From: JBGSUZ01 sp963677505
GTDB lineage: Bacteria > Bacillota > Clostridia > Peptostreptococcales > Acidaminobacteraceae
Length of the DNA stretch: 64,000 nt
Reading direction: 5' to 3'
Assembly (NCBI GenBank): GCA_963677505.2
Contig: CAXXWB010000057.1
Location: forward strand, 1 to 64,000
In this document: positions 55,808 through 63,285 of the stretch, piece after piece
Layout of the letters: every line of letters starts with the position of its first letter
How positions within the stretch are numbered: position 1 is the first letter of the stretch
Translations under genes and position numbers: made by a program
The notes under the pieces: generated by a model
Seen by the model: only the letters and a program-made list of their open reading frames with translations
Database searches by the model: none
What the model was told of the DNA's origin: nothing

Positions 55808-56575
55808 ATGTATAGTGTTGGAATAGATATGGGCTCTGTTGCCGCTAAGGCAGTTGTCTTTGATGGCAAAAAAATTATAGGCACCTTTATTTTGCCCACA
55901 GGCTGGAGTCCAAAGGAAACAGGTCTTGCTCTTTACGATCAGCTTCTTGAAAAATTAGGGCTGACAAAAGAAGAAGTGTCCATCATTGTGGGAACTGGCT
56001 ATGGTCGAATCGCCTTGCCTTTTATCGATAAAAAAGTGACCGAGATTACCTGTCACGCTCGAGGCGCCCACTTTGTAGATTCTGAAATTAGAACAGTTGT
56101 AGACATTGGCGGCCAAGACAGCAAGGTCATTCGTTTAGACGACACGGGCCGTGTGCTGGACTTTATTATGAACGATAAATGTGCTGCTGGAACTGGTCGC
56201 TTCTTACAAGTCATGTCCCACGCCCTTGAGCTGGATGTATCTGACTTATCTGATGCCGCAAGAGGTGCTGAGCCACAGAGCATCAACAGTATGTGTACCG
56301 TATTTGCAGAATCCGAAGTCGTCAGCCTCATGGCAGAAGGGGCTTCTAAAGAAAGCATTGCTGCAGGTTTGTTGTTATCGGTTTCTAAAAAGACGGCTTC
56401 ATTAGCCTCCCGTATCGGCGTTGTGGGTCCTGTTTACTTCTCTGGAGGGGTTTCAAAAAACCATCTTCTAAGAGAACAACTCTGCGACAAATTAGAGGCA
56501 GAAGTTCGGTCTTCTGACTCCGCTCAGTTTCTCGGTGCTATAGGTGCAGCTGTCATAGGTTTTGAAAGCCTTTAG
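55808..56575 (+). CDS. Activator ATPase of the dehydratase/double-cubane protein (YjiL/HgdC type)
   Basis: 255 residues of the ASKHA fold. Nucleotide motifs are VGIDMGSVAAKAVVFDG, VVDIGGQDSKVI and VYFSGGVSKNHLL. The two Cys that bridge a [4Fe-4S] cluster between subunits are in MNDKCAAGTGRF and NSMCTVFAESEV. It couples ATP hydrolysis to low-potential electron transfer to its partner. AGGAG lies upstream of ATG 55808, 45 bases after the partner gene. Confidence 0.92.
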   Translation: MYSVGIDMGSVAAKAVVFDGKKIIGTFILPTGWSPKETGLALYDQLLEKLGLTKEEVSIIVGTGYGRIALPFIDKKVTEITCHARGAHFVDSEIRTVVDIGGQDSKVIRLDDTGRVLDFIMNDKCAAGTGRFLQVMSHALELDVSDLSDAARGAEPQSINSMCTVFAESEVVSLMAEGASKESIAAGLLLSVSKKTASLASRIGVVGPVYFSGGVSKNHLLREQLCDKLEAEVRSSDSAQFLGAIGAAVIGFESL

Positions 56576-56614
56576 TGCCGCTCAACCCCTTTTACCACCA
56601 TAGAAAAACTTTAT

Positions 56615-56668
56615 AAAAAACGCCCTTGGAACAGGTTTTCACCTGACTTCTAAGGGCGTTCATTTTTT
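56615..56668. terminator. Bidirectional terminator
   Basis: AACGCCCTT (56619-56627) pairs with AAGGGCGTT (56652-56660), with an inner CAGGT/ACCTG stem. A and T runs flank it on both sides between convergent genes. Confidence 0.9.
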
Positions 56669-56675
56669 ATAGAAT

Positions 56676-57935
56676 TCAAATTTCCTCGTCCTCTGTCTCT
56701 AAAACCGGATGGCTCTTCGCGTCTGTAAGGTCCAGTATTTTCATAAAGAATACCCCTACCAACATAACCACTCCAACGAGTTTCCAACCCGTTTCAATAC
56801 TCGATGCCTGAATCACATAACCCATTATCAGCGGACCAAAAGAACGACCTGCCCCCATAATGAGTGGCACAATAGCATTGACTCTGCCTCGGTGAGAAGC
56901 AGGGGTTCGGTTTGCTAAGAATGGCATATAGCTAATGGTGGTCACAATTTCACCTAGGGTAAAGACAAAACAAGCAACTGCAAACATAAACTTTCCGTTT
57001 ATAAAGGCAAATGAACCAAACCCAATCAGGTAAAGAACCCCACCGATGAAGTTCTTTTCAAGGTCTCTTCGACCCTCTAAGAGCTTCGTAATAACCGGGG
57101 TGAATATTATTACGATAATGCCGTTAAAGCTTGCCAAAAGCCCATAGAATAGGACACCATCTGCAAAATTCTTTACAGTGTGAAGGGGGAGTAAATAACT
57201 CCACTGAGCATAGGCAAATTGATAGGTTAAAAGTATCAAGGAGAACCAAATTAGGATGGGACGGCTTAGAAGTACTTTAAGGGTTGAGCCCTCAACTGCA
57301 TGTTCCAATACACGCTCTTCAGAAATAGTTTCTATGTGTTTTCCAAATGTTTCAGGTACAAACAAACCTATCAAGACCAGAGACATAATCAGTGTAATGG
57401 CATCTCCCCAAAAGACCCAACTGTACAGGTCTAAATAGTATAAAAGACCTCCAAGGGTTGGACCAACGGCAAAGCCTAAGTTAAATCCCATGTAGCTCAG
57501 AGAAAATGCCCCTTCACGGTTTTCAGGGGTGGTTAAATCTGACATGATGGCACCATGAGCAGGTTCGGCTAGTCCAAAGAAGAAACAGGCCCCTAAAACC
57601 ATGTAGACCTGTTCAATGCCCGCAGGCATAAACCCACAGACAATGTATAAAATTGCACCTATGCCCTCAAACAGTATAATCGGTTTCTTGCGCCCCCAAT
57701 GGTCGGCAATTTTTCCACCAATCATACTAGAAGGAACAAACATAAATCCCATAATCATGAGCCAATACCCTGTTTCAGACTCACTTAGACCGATTCTCTG
57801 ATTCAAAATAATGGTGAATAGGGGAAAAATAAATACCCCCATGGCATTGATAATCCTTGAGAGGAAAATAATATAAATGGGTTTAGGCAATCCCATATAA
57901 GGGCTTACCAGATTTTTGATGTTCTTCAAGGACAT
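56676..57935 (-). CDS. MFS transporter
   Basis: About 419 residues with 12 membrane helices. The loop 2-3 motif GGKIADHWGRKKP is the MFS signature and the N-terminal SRIINAMGVFIFPLF resembles the MdtH/YttB drug-efflux group. The substrate is unknown. ATG 57935 has AGGAGCG upstream; the longer frame to 57950 includes that site. The C-terminus is acidic (ETEDEEI). Confidence 0.88.
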   Translation of the reverse strand: MSLKNIKNLVSPYMGLPKPIYIIFLSRIINAMGVFIFPLFTIILNQRIGLSESETGYWLMIMGFMFVPSSMIGGKIADHWGRKKPIILFEGIGAILYIVCGFMPAGIEQVYMVLGACFFFGLAEPAHGAIMSDLTTPENREGAFSLSYMGFNLGFAVGPTLGGLLYYLDLYSWVFWGDAITLIMSLVLIGLFVPETFGKHIETISEERVLEHAVEGSTLKVLLSRPILIWFSLILLTYQFAYAQWSYLLPLHTVKNFADGVLFYGLLASFNGIIVIIFTPVITKLLEGRRDLEKNFIGGVLYLIGFGSFAFINGKFMFAVACFVFTLGEIVTTISYMPFLANRTPASHRGRVNAIVPLIMGAGRSFGPLIMGYVIQASSIETGWKLVGVVMLVGVFFMKILDLTDAKSHPVLETEDEEI

Positions 57936-58037
57936 CACGCTCCTTTCCAAGGCACATGGTTAGGCTGTCTTTGAAAAAGTGCCGAACCAAAACAAACTTT
58001 ATAACGTACAAATAATTATTATGTTATGAAGTTTATA

Positions 58038-58739
58038 TTATTCTGCTTGAAAACGCAATACTGTTTTTAAAGATTCGGGTGCTGTCTTTCTAGCGTCAGA
58101 CAAATAAATCTCCCTATGAGTCTTGACCACTCTTCTTAATCCTTTTTCTGCCGCAAAAATTTCCATCTTCTCAAAACTCTCAGGTTCTGTATCATAACTG
58201 CCCTCATGGAGCATTTGAATACACTTACCCTCACAAATAGTTGTAAAATAAATTTTTTCGATCAATGGATTTTTCTTTTTCTTCGCCGCTGCCTGTATAA
58301 AAACAGTGGCCAATTCTTCCGTTAAAAAATCAGGCTGGCGAATCATGAGTTTAAAGATAAATTCATCTTTCAAGAAAGAAACGTCTTTTTTCTCACTTGG
58401 GTCTCTACCCTCTTTTTCTGTTTTTGCCATCCACTCCGCCTGCTTAAGCTTACCTGCCTCTGTCAAATCCCAAACCCCTTCCAAAGGATAGACCGTGTAT
58501 TCGTAATAGCCTTCGGGGACATTTGCTCCTTTGTGGGACATTCTTACCCCGTAGGAAGCACCGTAAAGCGCTTCAATACACGCTGCAAAAAACGGACTAT
58601 TCGGGTTGCCCTGCCCCTCTAAAACAAAGTAGTTTAAAGACGGAACTTCAATAATTGTGGGAATAGACTTCGGCAGATATAAGCCTTTTTCGTCTTTTTT
58701 CCATTCTCTTTTAACGGGTTTTCCTTCTTTTACAGCCAT
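58038..58739 (-). CDS. GyrI-like small-molecule-binding protein
   Basis: 233 residues. The fold is suggested by PTIIEVPSLNYFVLEGQG, YEYTVYPLEGVW, KLMIRQPDFLTEE and a tail ending REIYLSDARKTAPESLKT, the typical end of COG4832-type GyrI-like proteins. These have no DNA-binding domain and may bind or detoxify small molecules. GGAGG lies upstream of ATG 58739. Terminator hairpins set it apart from hcp, and it may be cotranscribed with the MFS gene 102 bases downstream. Confidence 0.85.
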   Translation of the reverse strand: MAVKEGKPVKREWKKDEKGLYLPKSIPTIIEVPSLNYFVLEGQGNPNSPFFAACIEALYGASYGVRMSHKGANVPEGYYEYTVYPLEGVWDLTEAGKLKQAEWMAKTEKEGRDPSEKKDVSFLKDEFIFKLMIRQPDFLTEELATVFIQAAAKKKKNPLIEKIYFTTICEGKCIQMLHEGSYDTEPESFEKMEIFAAEKGLRRVVKTHREIYLSDARKTAPESLKTVLRFQAE

Positions 58740-58825
58740 AGTATCAGCCTCCTTACGTTTTACTTACTATTTTATGCTTTTCTGAGAAGCTCCGCTACTG
58801 GCATGAAACAAAACTTGGTTTTTAC

Positions 58826-58865
58826 GAAGAAAAACGCCCGACCGGCATTCCTCTGCGGTCGAACG
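58826..58865 (-). terminator. Terminator of hcp
   Basis: On the minus strand CGTTCGACCG and CGGTCGGGCG pair around an 11-base loop and run into TTTTTC, about 100 bases after the hcp stop. The interval between holds nothing else I can name. Confidence 0.75.
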
Positions 58866-58963
58866 TTCTTCTTTTGGGATATTTCAGTTTGAAGCTGAGT
58901 CTCAAAGCACTTCGCCTTTCGACAAAACTATGGGGTCAGGTGGGCTCCCAACCCCATAAGTGC

Positions 58964-60607
58964 TTATTTCATAAATAATGCTATATCATCTTCAACCGTA
59001 CCAATGCCTGCAATACCAAATGTTTCTACCAATACATTAGCTACATTTGGTGACAAGAATGCTGGAAGTGTTGGTCCAAGGTGAATGTTTTTCACGCCAA
59101 GGGAGAGAAGGGCGAGGAGAACAATAACAGCCTTTTGCTCATACCAAGCAATGTTGTAAGCAATTGGTAATTCGTTAATGTCATTAAGTTCAAATACTTC
59201 TTTGAGTTTAAGAGCAATGACGGCAAGTGAGTAAGAATCATTACATTGACCTGCATCAAGAACTCTTGGAATTCCACCGATATCGCCTAAATTCAATTTA
59301 TTGTATCTGTATTTTGCGCAACCTGCTGTTAAAATCACTGTGCCTTCTGGTAGTTTTTCAGCAAATTCTGTGTAATAATCTCTCGACTTCATTCTACCGT
59401 CACAACCTGCCATGACGAAGAATTTCTTAATAGCGCCAGACTTAACCGCTTCAACCACTGGTCCTGCCAATGCCATAACCTGATTGTGAGCAAATCCGCC
59501 AACAATTTCACCTTTTTCAATTTCTGTAGGTGCTTCACAATTTTTAGCTGCTGCAATAACTTCTGAGAAGTCTTTTACGCCACCGTCTTTTCTGTCTTCA
59601 ATATGCTTGCAACCTGGGAAACCAGCAGAACCTGTTGTAAACATTCTATCTTTGTAGCTGGCTTTTGGCGGTACGATACAGTTGGTTGTCATGAGAATTG
59701 CGCCATTAAAGCTTTCAAATTCCTCATTTTGTTTCCACCAAGCGTTGCCATAGTTTCCTACGAAATGAGCATATTTCTTGAACGCTGGGTAGTAGTTAGC
59801 AGGTAACATTTCACTATGGGTGTACACATCAATGCCAGTGCCTTCTGTTTGCTTAAGCAGTTCTTCCATATCCTTTAAATCATGACCTGAAATCAAAATA
59901 CCTGGGTTGCCTTTAACGCCGATGTTAACTTTTGTAATTTCTGGGTTGCCGTAAGTGCTTGTGTTAGCCGTATCTAAGAGGGCCATAACTTTTACGCCAT
60001 ATTCTCCAGTTTTGAGGGTTAATGCCACCAACTCATCCGCTGTCAGGTTATTATTAGTCGTTGCGGCAAGGGCTTCTTCAACAAACTTTACAATTTCAGC
60101 ATCTTCATGGCCAAGATTCATCGCGTGTTCAGCATAAGCCGCCATTCCTTTAACGCCATAGACAATTAATTCTCTTAGAGAACGGACATCTTCGTTTTCT
60201 GTTAAAAGTACGCCCACATGAGTTGCTTTTTCAGCATACATAGTTTCTGTGATTTGGAAAGTCACGCTGTCGTGAAGCTCCGCTGGAAGTGCCACATTGT
60301 TTTGTACCAAAATACCTTTGATCTCGTCTCTGAGGGCGATGGCCTCGTTAATTTTCTTTACAAAAGCCTCTTTGTCGAAGTTGGCATTGGTAATGGTCAT
60401 GAACAAGGCTTCTATTACAAATCGATCTGCTTTCTTTGGTGATAAACCCTTTTCTCTTGCTATTATATCTAAAATTGAAATGCCTTTTACTGTGTAAATA
60501 AGCAAGTCTTGAAGATTTGCTACGTCATCTGTCTTACCACAAACACCTCTTACTTTACAACCTACACCGCCTGCAGTTTCTTGACATTGGAAACAGAACA
60601 TTGACAT
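58964..60607 (-). CDS. hcp: Hydroxylamine reductase / hybrid-cluster protein
   Basis: 547 residues. The N-terminal cluster motif is FCFQCQETAGGVGC followed by GVCGK. Hybrid-cluster ligands appear in ISGHDLKDMEELL, TTNCIVPP, GFPGCKHI, MAGCDGRMKS and LDAGQCNDSYS. The protein reduces nitric oxide to nitrous oxide and hydroxylamine to ammonia, and protects against nitrosative stress. GAGAGGAG lies nine bases upstream of the start. It follows its probable Fe-S partner gene by 105 bases on the same strand. Confidence 0.96.
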   Translation of the reverse strand: MSMFCFQCQETAGGVGCKVRGVCGKTDDVANLQDLLIYTVKGISILDIIAREKGLSPKKADRFVIEALFMTITNANFDKEAFVKKINEAIALRDEIKGILVQNNVALPAELHDSVTFQITETMYAEKATHVGVLLTENEDVRSLRELIVYGVKGMAAYAEHAMNLGHEDAEIVKFVEEALAATTNNNLTADELVALTLKTGEYGVKVMALLDTANTSTYGNPEITKVNIGVKGNPGILISGHDLKDMEELLKQTEGTGIDVYTHSEMLPANYYPAFKKYAHFVGNYGNAWWKQNEEFESFNGAILMTTNCIVPPKASYKDRMFTTGSAGFPGCKHIEDRKDGGVKDFSEVIAAAKNCEAPTEIEKGEIVGGFAHNQVMALAGPVVEAVKSGAIKKFFVMAGCDGRMKSRDYYTEFAEKLPEGTVILTAGCAKYRYNKLNLGDIGGIPRVLDAGQCNDSYSLAVIALKLKEVFELNDINELPIAYNIAWYEQKAVIVLLALLSLGVKNIHLGPTLPAFLSPNVANVLVETFGIAGIGTVEDDIALFMK

Positions 60608-60712
60608 TTTTTCATTCTCCTCTCGTTTTTTAAGTTATTTTTTATTGATATTGTTAACTTCTTACTTTTACGAATACAACTGACCTTATTTCATTGCTTT
60701 ATTCCCTTTTTA

Positions 60713-61573
60713 TTACAAAATTTCACCGTTTAGTTTGATGGTCACTTCGTTATAGGGAACAATTTTTTGCGACTTCAAGATGGCACTTTTTACAGATTGC
60801 ACAATTCCTGAGCAGCAAGGCACTTCCATACGAAGGACGGTAATGGACTTTATTTCATTTTTCTCAAACAGCTCTGCTAACTTTTCTGCATAGAATTGAT
60901 TGTCATCCAGTTTCGGACATCCAATCAAAACGATTCTATCTTTTACAAAATCTCTATGAAAATTCGCATAAGCGAAAGCTGTACAATCTGCTGCAATTAA
61001 AAGGTTGGCATCTTTAAAGTACTCTGCACTGGTATTGACCAATTTAATTTGTACAGGCCAATTGACCAATTCAGAAACTTGTTCTTGGCTATTTTCACCG
61101 TTGGCATTGTCAACAGCTTTACTATCTTGAAAGACTTGCACAGGATCTGCCGTTGGCAGTATTTCAGGCTTTAACGTCTTTACTTCGCTTCTTTGAATCT
61201 TCACAGCTTGAGACCCTGGGCACCCGCCTCCCGAATGACCCCTATGACCGTGGTGACCATTATTTTCACGTCCTTTACCCTCTCCGCCACTACAACTACA
61301 TTCGTGAGAACCGTCTAAGGGCATGGCCGTTTTCTTAACTTCTGAAAGTTGGTCGACTGCCTCCTGTGAATATTCAGCAGCTTCTCTTTCAATTATTTCT
61401 ATGGCATCCATGGGACAAGCTGGCAAACAATCTCCTAAGCCGTCACAGTACATGTCATGGATGAGCTTCGCTTTACCCCCGACCAGTTGGATGGCGCCTT
61501 CGTGGCATGCGCTGACACATAATCCGCAGCCGTTGCATTTGTCTTCATGTATGTTAATAATTTTTCTTTTCAT
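60713..61573 (-). CDS. Fe-S electron-transfer protein with His/Gly-rich linker (hcp partner)
   Basis: About 286 residues. Two [4Fe-4S] motifs at the N-terminus (CNGCGLCVSACHEG, then CDGLGDCLPACPMDA) are ferredoxin-like. A Cys-Ser-Gly segment (HECSCSGGEG) and a His-rich linker, HHGHRGHSGGGCPG, follow, with CxxxC spacing that could bind metal. The C-terminal domain (about 185-286) has ADCTAFAYANFH, GCPKLDD and EVPCCSGIV. Genes of this kind sit next to hcp in Clostridia and probably donate electrons to it. ATG 61573 has AAGGGG upstream. Confidence 0.78.
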   Translation of the reverse strand: MKRKIINIHEDKCNGCGLCVSACHEGAIQLVGGKAKLIHDMYCDGLGDCLPACPMDAIEIIEREAAEYSQEAVDQLSEVKKTAMPLDGSHECSCSGGEGKGRENNGHHGHRGHSGGGCPGSQAVKIQRSEVKTLKPEILPTADPVQVFQDSKAVDNANGENSQEQVSELVNWPVQIKLVNTSAEYFKDANLLIAADCTAFAYANFHRDFVKDRIVLIGCPKLDDNQFYAEKLAELFEKNEIKSITVLRMEVPCCSGIVQSVKSAILKSQKIVPYNEVTIKLNGEIL

Positions 61574-61631
61574 ATTTTTTTGACCCCTTCCTTGCAGAAA
61601 CTTCATGTTTTCGCCTTAACTTCATGATTTG

Positions 61632-61637
61632 ATTATA
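61632..61637 (-). promoter_or_regulatory. -10 box of the hcp operon
   Basis: A perfect TATAAT on the minus strand. The -35 hexamer 16 bases upstream (TTAACT) is weak, as expected for an activator-dependent promoter. Confidence 0.6.
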
Positions 61638-61659
61638 GAGTTATTACCCTTTTAGTTAA

Positions 61660-61673
61660 GTAACCCATGTTAC
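61660..61673. promoter_or_regulatory. Crp/Fnr (HcpR-type) binding site
   Basis: GTAACCCATGTTAC has perfect GTAAC/GTTAC arms with a four-base centre. Its centre lies about 41.5 bases from the start site predicted from the -10 box, the classic class II activation position. The divergent gene encodes a Crp/Fnr regulator. Confidence 0.6.
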
Positions 61674-61798
61674 CGTTTATAAAAAAGTTGAAATTATTTT
61701 TAAAAAACTTTAATTATGGTATATTGAGGATGAAAGTCACTTGCGCTTTATGTGGCCATATTTGCAAGTCGCTTCACCATCAGTAAGGAGGAATACTC

Positions 61799-62479
61799 AT
61801 GGATTCACTAATGTCAGCACTGACAAAATGTATTTTGTTTAATAATTTAACAGATACCAATATTGCATTTTTGCTCCGCGCTGTGGCTTATCAGTTAGAA
61901 ACCTATGCCAGAGGCGAAACCATCGCCATAGAAGGAGACCCTTGTGACCGTGTGGGAGTGGTTATAGAAGGTAAAGTTGAACTTCAAAATATTTGCCCTT
62001 CAGGTAAAGTAATGACTTTGACCCAGCTTGAAAAAGGTATGGTTTTTGGCGAAGCAATTTTGTTTTCAGGCAAACACAGCTATCCCATCAGCATTACCGC
62101 CGCCGTTAAGACAGAAATTCTATTCTTTAAAAAAGAAGAGGTCGTTCACATGCTCACCCATCACCCTATGGTTCTTGAAAACTACCTGAGTCTTTTGTCT
62201 AACCGACTGTTTATGCTCAATGGGAAGCTAAAAGCACTCTCCCTTGAAACCCTCAGACAAAAGCTATGTGATTTTATTCTAAAAGAATACAAACAACAAC
62301 AAAAAATGACTCTAGCTATTACCATGAGTCGAAAAGAAATGGCAGAGCATATGGATGTTCAACGCCCTTCACTTTCAAGAGAAATGATTAACATGCAAAG
62401 CGACGGGCTCATAAGCTTTGACAAGCATACCATCACCATATTGGATTTAGAGGCCCTTGAATCACTCCTCTTTGAATGA
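61799..62479 (+). CDS. Crp/Fnr family regulator (probable HcpR)
   Basis: 226 residues: a cyclic-nucleotide-type beta-barrel (about 15-120, ARGETIAIEGDPCDRVGVV), the dimer helix and a C-terminal helix-turn-helix (SRKEMAEHMDVQRPSLSREM). It lacks the Fnr N-terminal Cys cluster, so it is not a [4Fe-4S] sensor of that kind. Being divergent from hcp and next to a well-placed site, it is probably the nitrosative-stress activator of that operon. AAGGAGG lies upstream. Confidence 0.85.
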   Translation: MDSLMSALTKCILFNNLTDTNIAFLLRAVAYQLETYARGETIAIEGDPCDRVGVVIEGKVELQNICPSGKVMTLTQLEKGMVFGEAILFSGKHSYPISITAAVKTEILFFKKEEVVHMLTHHPMVLENYLSLLSNRLFMLNGKLKALSLETLRQKLCDFILKEYKQQQKMTLAITMSRKEMAEHMDVQRPSLSREMINMQSDGLISFDKHTITILDLEALESLLFE

Positions 62480-62500
62480 TCACCAACGACATTTTAAATA

Positions 62501-62552
62501 CAAAAAAAGCGATGATAGGAGGCAATCAGCCTGAATCATCGCTTTCTCTTTA
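62501..62552. terminator. Bidirectional terminator
   Basis: AAAGCGATGAT (62506-62516) pairs with ATCATCGCTTT (62535-62545), flanked by A and T runs, between convergent genes. Confidence 0.88.
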
Positions 62553-62588
62553 ATACATTAAATTGTGATTGTTGGAAGGTTTTAAATA

Positions 62589-62822
62589 CTATAAACCAAG
62601 AAGCTCTGTTAATTTAACCTTATCAAAACCTTGAACAACTTCTTCGTCAACAAAGATCACAGGTACACCCATGAAACCTTTTGACATCAATTCTTTTCTA
62701 GCAACTGTATCTGTAGAAACGTTCTTTTCTTCAAATTCAATGCTGTTTTCTTTCAAAAAATCTTTTGCCAAATGACAGTAGCCACAGGTATTGCTTGTAT
62801 AAACCGTTACTTTTTTGCTCAT
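62589..62822 (-). CDS. Glutaredoxin-like (NrdH-type) protein
   Basis: 77 residues. The active site CGYC lies in YTSNTCGYCHLAKDFL, and GVPVIFVDEEVVQGFD is the cis-Pro substrate loop. It reduces disulfides or mixed disulfides. ATG 62822 has GGAGG eight bases upstream; the longer frame to 62849 covers that site. It lies 82 bases after the HesB-like selenoprotein gene and may be cotranscribed with it. Confidence 0.92.
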   Translation of the reverse strand: MSKKVTVYTSNTCGYCHLAKDFLKENSIEFEEKNVSTDTVARKELMSKGFMGVPVIFVDEEVVQGFDKVKLTELLGL

Positions 62823-62904
62823 TTTAATATCCTCCAAAATTCTTGTCATTACATCTATTGAGAAGTTTACCCCACTGGACGTAGGTTAAACCCCATATCT
62901 CATT

Positions 62905-63204
62905 TTAGCATCTTCCTGCGTGTTTAAAAGGTCTAACCGAAAATCCCTTACTGAAAAAGTTTTTCATGTAGTCGATTTCAAATCCGCCAAATGTGTTTAA
63001 ATAATCTTGATCTACTAATATCTTGGACACCTCAAACGCCTCTGAGTAGTCACTTTCTCGTTCGTCATCCAGACCAACATCAAAGAGTGGGCCGCCTCAG
63101 GAATAGCCTCTAATGTATATTCTGAAGTGGCGATTAGGATCTTTCTTGGTATCCAAAACATTTTTTAGTTCAGTTTTGGCATTATCGCTCACAATAAATT
63201 TCAT
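62905..63204 (-). CDS. HesB-like protein, probable selenoprotein (in-frame TGA at codon 36)
   Basis: A complete 99-codon reading frame from ATG 63204 (GGAGG nine bases upstream) to TAA 62905, interrupted only by TGA at 63097-63099. The context reads RIYIRGYS-U-GGPLFDVGLD. Both sides keep coding sense: KFIVSDNAKTELKNVL before it and EIDYMKNFFSKGFSVRPF after it, ending HAGRC. In HesB/IscA-like relatives this Gly-rich position holds a conserved Cys, and selenocysteine members are known in Clostridia. Bases after the TGA can fold as a small hairpin (CCAC with GUUGG, loop UCUUUGAU), a possible bacterial SECIS. A CsoR-type operator lies upstream. Confidence 0.75.
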
Positions 63205-63218
63205 ATTAACCTCCTTCA

Positions 63219-63242
63219 ATACCCCTCCCTATAGGGGGGTAT
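63219..63242. promoter_or_regulatory. CsoR/CstR-type operator of the HesB-like gene
   Basis: ATACCCC and GGGGTAT-type ends flank an inner CCCTATAGGG. The TACCCC/GGGGTA elements match the operator at 50569-50586. It lies between the promoter and the ribosome binding site. Confidence 0.65.
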
Positions 63243-63254
63243 CTTGTTATTTCC

Positions 63255-63283
63255 ATCATACTGGACAGCTAATTGAAAGTCAA
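63255..63283 (-). promoter_or_regulatory. Promoter of the HesB-like gene
   Basis: TTGACT (63278-63283), 17 bases and TATGAT (63255-63260) on the minus strand, with the operator just downstream. Confidence 0.7.
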
Positions 63284-63285
63284 TA

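Noticed and set aside
63097..63099. TGA as an ordinary nonsense mutation in the HesB-like gene
   Set aside because: The rest of the gene shows no decay, the start, operator and end are intact, and the position is the one where Sec occurs in the family. Raw reads are still needed.
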